From assembly GCA_963825345.1 (NCBI GenBank), contig CAWGSQ010000005.1, positions 124,001 through 188,000 on the forward strand: a stretch of 64,000 bases of DNA, read 5' to 3'. Each line of letters begins with the position of its first letter. Within the stretch, counting starts at the first letter, position 1. Of this stretch, positions 58,949 through 64,000 are shown piece by piece. Source of the stretch: JACVRW01 sp963825345. Lineage in GTDB: Bacteria > Actinomycetota > Thermoleophilia > Solirubrobacterales > Thermoleophilaceae. The notes beneath the pieces are model-generated. The model saw nothing but the letters and a program-made list of their open reading frames with translations, was not told where the DNA came from and did no database searches. Made by a program: the position numbers and the translations under genes.

Positions 58949-60037
58949 CTAGCGCACCTGGAATCCCTCGCCGCTTAAGCGATCTATGTCGTTCGACAGC
59001 CCGATCAGGAAGATCAGGATCACGAGCATGAAGCCCACCACTCCGGCGCGCTCCATCACCCGCAGGGACACCGGCTTGCGCCTCACCTTCTCCACGATCG
59101 CCCAGAAGATGTGGCCGCCGTCGAGCGGCAGGAAGGGGAACAGGTTCACGATCGCGAGTGAGAGCGAGATGATCGCGAGGATCCCGATCACGTCTCCGAC
59201 CTGCTTGAGGATCGTCTGCCGGGTGACCTCGTACGAGCCCACCACTCCCGAGATCTCCTTGCGCTGCTCCGGGTTGATGAGCCGGGCGGGCAGCTCGAGG
59301 GTGCTCTTCGTGATGAACCAGAAGCGGTTCGCGGTCAGGTCGAACGCCTCGCCCACCCCGAGGTCCGCTCGTGGGCCGGGCGCATAGGCGAAGCCGAGCC
59401 GGGTTCGCTTCGCGACGGGGTCGTAGATGGGCGTGATCGAGAAGGTGCGCAGGGCGCCGTCGCGCCTGACCGTGACCTGGACGGGCTCGGCTGCCTTGCA
59501 GCCCTTCGTCGGTGGCTTCTGCGGGCACCGGTGGCTCGCGATCCGCTTTGAGAGCTCGATCGGCGCCCCTCGCTGACCGTCCACCGCAACGAGCCTGTCC
59601 CCGGGCTCCAGCACGCTCTGCGCCGGATAGCCCTTCTCGAGAGTGCCGACGTCGCGCGACCCCGTGGTGGGCCCGATCACCGCGAAGAAGATGAACAGCA
59701 GCACGAACGCCAGCACGAGGTTCACGGCGGGTCCCGCGGCGATCACGACGATCCGCTTCCAGACGGGTTGCGCGTGGTAGGCCCGGTCGCGGACCTCCTC
59801 GGGGAGATCCTCGTCCGGGTTCATCCCGCTGATCTTCACGTAGCCGCCCGCGGGGATCGCCCCGATCGCGTACTCGGTCTCCCCCACCTTCTTGCTCCAC
59901 AGGGTCGGCGGGAAGAACAGCGAGAACTTCTCCACGCGCATGCCCACGGACTTCGCCGCGCTGAAGTGGCCCAGCTCGTGCAGGATCACGAGCAGCGCGA
60001 AGCCAATGAAGGCGAGGAAGAAGCTGAGAGCGGTCAC
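58949..60037 (-). CDS. rseP: Site-2 membrane metalloprotease (RseP/Rip1 family)
   Basis: A 362-residue M50 protease. Zinc motif HELGH is at 20-24 inside the first membrane helix, a PDZ region sits around 120-200 ('LEPGDRLVAVDGQ'), and the third zinc ligand is in 'FLPLDGGHIFWAI'. The four-helix layout is typical. It cuts membrane proteins such as anti-sigma factors inside the bilayer after a first cut outside. GTG at 60037 overlaps the stop of dxr (GTGA). A conserved palindromic repeat follows the stop. Confidence 0.92.
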   Translation of the reverse strand: MTALSFFLAFIGFALLVILHELGHFSAAKSVGMRVEKFSLFFPPTLWSKKVGETEYAIGAIPAGGYVKISGMNPDEDLPEEVRDRAYHAQPVWKRIVVIAAGPAVNLVLAFVLLFIFFAVIGPTTGSRDVGTLEKGYPAQSVLEPGDRLVAVDGQRGAPIELSKRIASHRCPQKPPTKGCKAAEPVQVTVRRDGALRTFSITPIYDPVAKRTRLGFAYAPGPRADLGVGEAFDLTANRFWFITKSTLELPARLINPEQRKEISGVVGSYEVTRQTILKQVGDVIGILAIISLSLAIVNLFPFLPLDGGHIFWAIVEKVRRKPVSLRVMERAGVVGFMLVILIFLIGLSNDIDRLSGEGFQVR

Positions 60038-61164
60038 GCGGCCACTCCCCTGGCCACCTCGCGCGCCTGAGCGTCGGCGGAATACAGGTCGGAGAAATGG
60101 CGCACCGGCTGGGCCGGCAGCTCCGAGAGCGTGGACTCGATCACCCGCGCGATGCCCGTGAAGGAGAGGTCGCCGGCCAGGAAGGCGTGCACCGCGATCT
60201 CGTTCGCCGCGTTGAGCACGCACGGCGCGGTGCCGCCGGCCTCGGCCGCCTCGCGCGCAAGGCGAAGGCACGGGAACGCGTTTACGTCGGGCGCCTCGAA
60301 GGTGAGGGCCCCGAGCTCGACGAGGTCCAGCGGGCGCACGGGCACGTCCACCCGATCCGGGTAGTTGAGGGCGTACGAGATCGGCACGCGCATGTCGGGG
60401 TAGCCGAGGTGCGCGAGCGACGCGCCGTCGTTCATGTGCACCATCGCGTGGACGATCGACTGCGGATGCACGACCACGTCGATGCGGTCGTATGGAACAC
60501 CGAAGAGATGGTGAGCCTCGATCAGCTCGAGGCCCTTGTTCATCAGGGTCGCCGAGTCGATGGTGATCTTGCCGCCCATGTCCCAGGTCGGGTGGGCGAG
60601 CGCCTCCTCGCGCGTGACCGAGTCGAGGTCGGTGCGGCCGCGGAACGGGCCGCCGCTGGCCGTGAGCACGAGCCGGTCCACCGTGCCGGGCCGTTCGCCC
60701 GAGATCAGCTGGAAGAGGGCGGAGTGCTCCGAGTCCACCGGCAGCAGCTGTGCTCCCGTGGCCTCGGCGAGCGTGGTCACGAGCTCGCCGCCCACCACGA
60801 GGCTCTCCTTGTTCGCGAGCGCGAGGTCGATGCCCTCGCCCAGCGCGGCAACCGTCGGACCCAGGCCGGCCGAGCCCACCAGCGCATTCAGCACGAGATC
60901 GCAGTCGGTGTCCGTGATCAGCTCCACGAGCCCCTCCGCCCCAGCGAGCACCTCCACCTGGGAGTGCTCGGACGCACGCGCGACGGGGTCGGGATCCGCA
61001 AGCGCCACGCGGCTCACCCCGTGCTGCTTCGCCTGCTCGAGGAGCAGCTCCCAGCTCGAGGCCGCGGCGAGGCCCACCACCTCCAGCTCGGGATTGCGCT
61101 CGACCACGTCGAGCGCCTGCGTCCCGATCGAGCCGGTGGAGCCGACTATGAGGATCCTGCGCAC
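60034..61164 (-). CDS. dxr: 1-deoxy-D-xylulose 5-phosphate reductoisomerase
   Basis: A 376-residue enzyme. The NADPH motif 'ILIVGSTGSIGTQALDVV' opens the protein, 'LANKESLVVGG' and 'PVDSEHSALFQ' hold the metal and substrate ligands, and 'ASGGPFRG', 'HPTWDMGGKITIDSATLMNK' and 'GLELIEAHHLF' follow. It converts DXP to methylerythritol phosphate, the committed MEP step. GTG at 61164 gives the standard start. It is 10 bases after cdsA and overlaps rseP, the order seen in many bacteria. Confidence 0.96.
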   Translation of the reverse strand: MRRILIVGSTGSIGTQALDVVERNPELEVVGLAAASSWELLLEQAKQHGVSRVALADPDPVARASEHSQVEVLAGAEGLVELITDTDCDLVLNALVGSAGLGPTVAALGEGIDLALANKESLVVGGELVTTLAEATGAQLLPVDSEHSALFQLISGERPGTVDRLVLTASGGPFRGRTDLDSVTREEALAHPTWDMGGKITIDSATLMNKGLELIEAHHLFGVPYDRIDVVVHPQSIVHAMVHMNDGASLAHLGYPDMRVPISYALNYPDRVDVPVRPLDLVELGALTFEAPDVNAFPCLRLAREAAEAGGTAPCVLNAANEIAVHAFLAGDLSFTGIARVIESTLSELPAQPVRHFSDLYSADAQAREVARGVAA

Positions 61165-61174
61165 CCGGCTGAGT

Positions 61175-62023
61175 CTAGGAGGCGTAGCCGAGCCCGACGG
61201 CGGCGTAGTACGCCACCGGGATCGTGAAGAAGACGGCGTCGAGGCGGTCGAGCACTCCGCCGTGGGCGCCGAACAGCTTGCCGGTGTCCTTCACCTCGAG
61301 GTCGCGCTTGATCATCGACTCGAACAGGTCCCCCACCGGAGCGGTGATCGCCACGAGCGCGCCGATCAGGAGCGCGTGCGGGCCGGTTAGCCAGTCTTGG
61401 TAGAGGCCGGCGATCCAGAACGCGAACGTGCCACCGAGCACGCCCGCCACGAGGCCCTCCAGCGTCTTGTTGGGCGAGATCAGCGGCGCCAGCGGCGTGC
61501 GGCCGTACCAGCGGCCGCCGAAGTAGGCGAACGTGTCGCCCAGGAACGTCGCCACGAGCACGTCGATCACGAGTCCGTCGCCGTGCGGCAGATCGCGCAG
61601 CCAGACGGCGTGCACCATCGCGAGGCCGATCCAGAGGATGCCGAGATAAGTCACGGCGATGGCCCAGGACACGTGCTCCCGGCGCGGGCGCACCACGGCG
61701 AGCACGAACGTGACCGGGAACGAGGCCGCGAGCACCATGATCACGTGTCGGGGCTCTCCGTAGAGGGCCGCCACCAGCATCGCCGCGAGCGTGAGGAACC
61801 CGGCGAGCGCAGGCGGCCGCACGCGGCCCATGAGCGTGTAGAGCTCGCCCATGGCCACCACGCCGAGGGCGAAGATGCCGATCGTCCAGACCTCGCCGCC
61901 CTGGTCGACGATGACCAGCGCGAAGATGATCGCGGGGATCGCGACGACGATGCGCGGGGCGAGATCTGACCCTCCCCGAACCCTCGAGGGGGTCTGACCC
62001 CCTTGAGGGTTGCGCGCGGCCAT
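61175..62023 (-). CDS. cdsA: Phosphatidate cytidylyltransferase
   Basis: A 282-residue membrane enzyme with about seven or eight helices. The C-terminal signature 'SMIKRDLEVKDTGKLFGAHG' and 'GVLDRLDAVFFTIPVAYY' is complete, including the metal-binding D residues. It makes CDP-diacylglycerol from phosphatidic acid and CTP, the precursor for the PgsA-like enzyme. The N-terminal 20 residues (NPQGGQTPSRVRGG and around) are not typical and are coded by a long palindrome, so they may be an inserted element in the gene start. It follows uppS by three bases. Confidence 0.93.
   Translation of the reverse strand: MAARNPQGGQTPSRVRGGSDLAPRIVVAIPAIIFALVIVDQGGEVWTIGIFALGVVAMGELYTLMGRVRPPALAGFLTLAAMLVAALYGEPRHVIMVLAASFPVTFVLAVVRPRREHVSWAIAVTYLGILWIGLAMVHAVWLRDLPHGDGLVIDVLVATFLGDTFAYFGGRWYGRTPLAPLISPNKTLEGLVAGVLGGTFAFWIAGLYQDWLTGPHALLIGALVAITAPVGDLFESMIKRDLEVKDTGKLFGAHGGVLDRLDAVFFTIPVAYYAAVGLGYAS
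61980..62010. repeat. Palindrome in the 5' end of cdsA
   Basis: Two 15-base arms (61980-61994 and 61996-62010) pair at 14 of 15 positions around a single-base loop, centred on GGGGTCTGACCCC. It lies 11 codons inside the cdsA frame just after the start codon. The mRNA would form a very stable hairpin there. It resembles short dispersed palindromes in GC-rich genomes; only this copy was noticed in the window. Confidence 0.55.
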
Positions 62024-62026
62024 CGC

Positions 62027-62704
62027 CTACCGCCCCCCGAACCGGCGCCCGCGCGCCGCGTATTCGTCGAGCGAAGCCTCGAATGCCTCGCGCGTGAAGT
62101 CGGGCCAGAGCTCGTCGCGGAACACGAACTCCGCGTAGGCGAGCTGCCACAGCAGGTAGTTCGAGATCCGGAGCTCGCCGCTGGTGCGAATCAAGAGGTC
62201 GGGATCGTGCATGTCGGGTGCGTAGAGGTGGCGCCGGAACTCTTCCTCGCTGTCACCCGTGAAGGTTCGCGCTGCGTCCACGATCTCCGCCCTGCCGCCG
62301 TAGTTGAAAGCCACGAACAGGGTGATGCGCTCGTTCTCGCCGGTGAGCTCCTCAGCCCAGTCCATGCGCCGAATGAGCCCCTCGTTCAGCCCCTCTCTGC
62401 GCCCCACGAAGCGCATCCGCACGCCCTCCTCGTGCAGCTCGGGCGTCTCCCGGTCGATCCGCTCCGAGAACATCGCCATCAGCCCGTCGACCTCAGCCTG
62501 CGGACGGTTCCAGTTCTCGGTGGAGAACGAGTAGACCGTGAGCTCGTGCACGCCCAGCTCGACGGCGTCGCGCAGCCTGGCCTTCACGGTGTCGGCGCCG
62601 GCCTGGTGCCCGGCGAGCACCGGCAGGCCGCGATCTCGCGCCCAGCGGCCGTTCCCGTCGGTGATGATCGCGACGTAGCGCGCCCGCGCCGCGGCGTCGC
62701 TCAC
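62027..62704 (-). CDS. uppS: Isoprenyl transferase (undecaprenyl diphosphate synthase)
   Basis: A 225-residue cis-prenyltransferase. The catalytic aspartate D16 is in 'IITDGNGRWA' (usually IMDGNGRWA), and 'VYSFSTENWNRPQAEV' and 'DLLIRTSGELRISNYLLWQ' with the 'YAEFVF' end are family signatures. It adds isoprene units to farnesyl or similar diphosphate to make the lipid carrier for cell-wall synthesis. GTG at 62704 overlaps the stop of frr as GTGA. It is slightly shorter than usual (about 240-250). Confidence 0.94.
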   Translation of the reverse strand: MSDAAARARYVAIITDGNGRWARDRGLPVLAGHQAGADTVKARLRDAVELGVHELTVYSFSTENWNRPQAEVDGLMAMFSERIDRETPELHEEGVRMRFVGRREGLNEGLIRRMDWAEELTGENERITLFVAFNYGGRAEIVDAARTFTGDSEEEFRRHLYAPDMHDPDLLIRTSGELRISNYLLWQLAYAEFVFRDELWPDFTREAFEASLDEYAARGRRFGGR

Positions 62705-63267
62705 ACTTCGAGGATTTCTTGTTCCTTGCCGGCGAGGGCGGTGTCGATGTCGCCGACGTGAGAGTCGGTGAGCTTCTGGAGCTCTGATTCCGCGCGGCGC
62801 TCGTCATCCTCGCCCACCTCGCCCTCGCTCTTCAGTTCGCGCAGGTCGTGCATCACGTCGCGCCGGACGTTCCGCACTGCGACCCGGCCCTGCTCGGCGA
62901 TGCCGTGCACGACCTTCACGAGCTCCTTGCGGCGGTCCTCGGTCAGCTCGGGGATCGAGAGGCGGATCACCTGGCCGTCGTTCGAGGGCGTGAGCCCCAC
63001 GTCCGACTCGAGGATCGCCTTCTCGATCGCCTTGATCGAGTTCTTGTCGTAGGGCGTGATGGTGAGCAGCCGCGCCTCGCTGGCCGAGATCTGCGAGAGC
63101 TGCCTGAGCGGCGTGACCGCGCCGTAGTAGTCGACCTCGATGCGGTCGAGCAGGTGCGGGGACGCGCGCCCGGTCCGCACGGTGGCGAACTCGGTCTTGG
63201 TCGCGTCCACGGACCGCTGCATTCGGCCCTTCGCGTCGTCCAGGAAATCTGTCAACACTTCGTTCAT
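62701..63267 (-). CDS. frr: Ribosome recycling factor
   Basis: A 188-residue RRF. 'VRTGRASPHLLDRIEVDYYG' is the strong family motif, with 'TPLRQLSQISASEARLLTI', 'DVGLTPSNDGQVIRLSIPEL' and 'VRNVRRDVMHDLRELKSEGE' after it. It splits post-termination ribosomes together with EF-G. ATG at 63267. It lies 28 bases after pyrH and overlaps uppS. Nothing unusual. Confidence 0.96.
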   Translation of the reverse strand: MNEVLTDFLDDAKGRMQRSVDATKTEFATVRTGRASPHLLDRIEVDYYGAVTPLRQLSQISASEARLLTITPYDKNSIKAIEKAILESDVGLTPSNDGQVIRLSIPELTEDRRKELVKVVHGIAEQGRVAVRNVRRDVMHDLRELKSEGEVGEDDERRAESELQKLTDSHVGDIDTALAGKEQEILEV

Positions 63268-63295
63268 CGCGAGTAACGCGTCACTCCAACGCCGC

Positions 63296-64000
63296 TCATC
63301 CGCTCCTCACCACGGTTCCGACCCTCTCGCCGCACACTATCCGGTCGATGTTGCGCTCGTCATCCATGTTGAAGACGTTGATCGGGAGGTTGTTGTCCAT
63401 GCAGAGCGACAGCGCCGTCGAGTCCATGACGGCCAGCCGCTGCTCGATCGCCTCCTGGTGGGTGATCACCTCGATGAAGCGGGCGTCCGGGTTCTCGCGC
63501 GGGTCGGCGCTGTACACGCCCTCCACTCCGTTCTTGGCCATCAGGATCGTCTCCGCGTGGATCTCGAGGGCGCGCAGCGCCGCCGCGGTGTCGGTGGTGA
63601 AGAACGGGTTGCCGGTGCCCGCGGCGAAGATCACGATCCTGCCCTTCTCCAGGTGGCGCATGGCGCGGCGCCGGATGTACGGCTCGGCCACCTCCGAGAT
63701 CGTGATTGCGGACTGCACGCGCGTCACGGCGCCGACCTTCTCGAGCGCGTCCTGGAGCGCCAGCGCGTTCAGGACGGTGGCGAGCATGCCCATGTAGTCG
63801 CCTGTGGCTCGGTCCATGCCGTCCGCGGCAGCCTTCATGCCGCGGTAGATGTTGCCGCCGCCGACCACGATCGCGATCTCGACGCCGCGGTCGGACACGG
63901 CCTTCACCTGCTGGGCAATGGCGGCGATCCGTTCAGGGTCAGCTCCATAGGGGAGGCTGCCCATGAGCGCCTCCCCGGAGAGCTTCAGCAGGATGCGCCT
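63296..64000 (-). CDS. pyrH: UMP kinase (partial, start beyond the right edge)
   Basis: The frame is open to the last base and reads 'RRILLKLSGEALMGSLPYGA' from the edge, so only the first few codons are missing. 'VGGGNIYRG', 'ATGDYMGMLATVLNALALQD' and 'GTGNPFFTTDTAAALRALEI' are the UMP kinase motifs of the amino-acid kinase fold. It makes UDP from UMP and is GTP-activated in many bacteria. It begins the visible part of the pyrH-frr-uppS-cdsA-dxr-rseP cluster. Confidence 0.95.
   Translation of the reverse strand, partial: RRILLKLSGEALMGSLPYGADPERIAAIAQQVKAVSDRGVEIAIVVGGGNIYRGMKAAADGMDRATGDYMGMLATVLNALALQDALEKVGAVTRVQSAITISEVAEPYIRRRAMRHLEKGRIVIFAAGTGNPFFTTDTAAALRALEIHAETILMAKNGVEGVYSADPRENPDARFIEVITHQEAIEQRLAVMDSTALSLCMDNNLPINVFNMDDERNIDRIVCGERVGTVVRSG

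Overview
The window is high-GC DNA from an actinobacterium, most likely class Thermoleophilia, order Solirubrobacterales (an inference from gene content). The signs are: very high GC with many GTG and TTG starts; a six-gene mce operon; an RsiG-type protein carrying a single c-di-GMP signature; families of secreted proteins ('NPARV'/'NGG' proteins and NHL/PD40 giants) that I associate with this group; and an FHA-MerR pair as in other actinobacteria. No tRNA, rRNA, CRISPR array, insertion sequence or prophage was seen.

Layout. 1-5.3 kb: end of pdxH, an SRPBCC gene, a twice frame-broken lipocalin-like gene, an SDR, DNA polymerase IV, a wax-ester synthase/DGAT and a YbaK deacylase. 5.3-13.8 kb: six mce genes on the minus strand, all overlapping by 4 bases, with no YrbE permease beside them. 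14-28 kb: a secretome block with two large secreted proteins and a lipoprotein in one operon, a P450 with a divergent small gene, a tandemly duplicated secreted protein, a PrsA-like foldase and two copies of a secreted 'NPARV' protein. 28.9-33.8 kb: an island of seven TetR-type regulators with almost no other genes. It contains two copies of a divergent pair, and a GAAAC-N6-GTTTC-like palindrome recurs at its promoters. 33.9-35.7 kb: amtB-glnB. 35.7-43.7 kb: mixed genes, including a secreted Hcp homologue, a methyltransferase with a regulatory domain, a histidine kinase and a serine hydrolase-VanX fusion. 43.8-47 kb: nadE, a thioesterase and an HTH-TM-RskA-like protein. 47.1-53.5 kb: a compact minus-strand run proS, pgsA-like, rsiG, FHA, merR, apt, SRPBCC, AGPS-like. 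53.6-55.8 kb: a membrane GGDEF/HD-GYP protein and a 56-residue Cys protein. 55.8-64 kb: the classic pyrH-frr-uppS-cdsA-dxr-rseP cluster ending in ispG, with an acyl-CoA ligase inserted.

How the parts relate. The right-hand cluster supplies isoprenoid precursors (dxr, ispG), the undecaprenyl carrier (uppS) and phospholipid precursors (cdsA, pgsA-like). Lipid handling recurs in the mce operon, WS/DGAT, acyl-CoA ligase and AGPS-like oxidase. A c-di-GMP theme links the GGDEF/HD-GYP protein with RsiG 2.4 kb away. The TetR island is the least explained region.

Caution: five genes contain six reading-frame breaks, all equivalent to one extra base in the coding direction. This looks more like insertion-type sequence errors than real decay.
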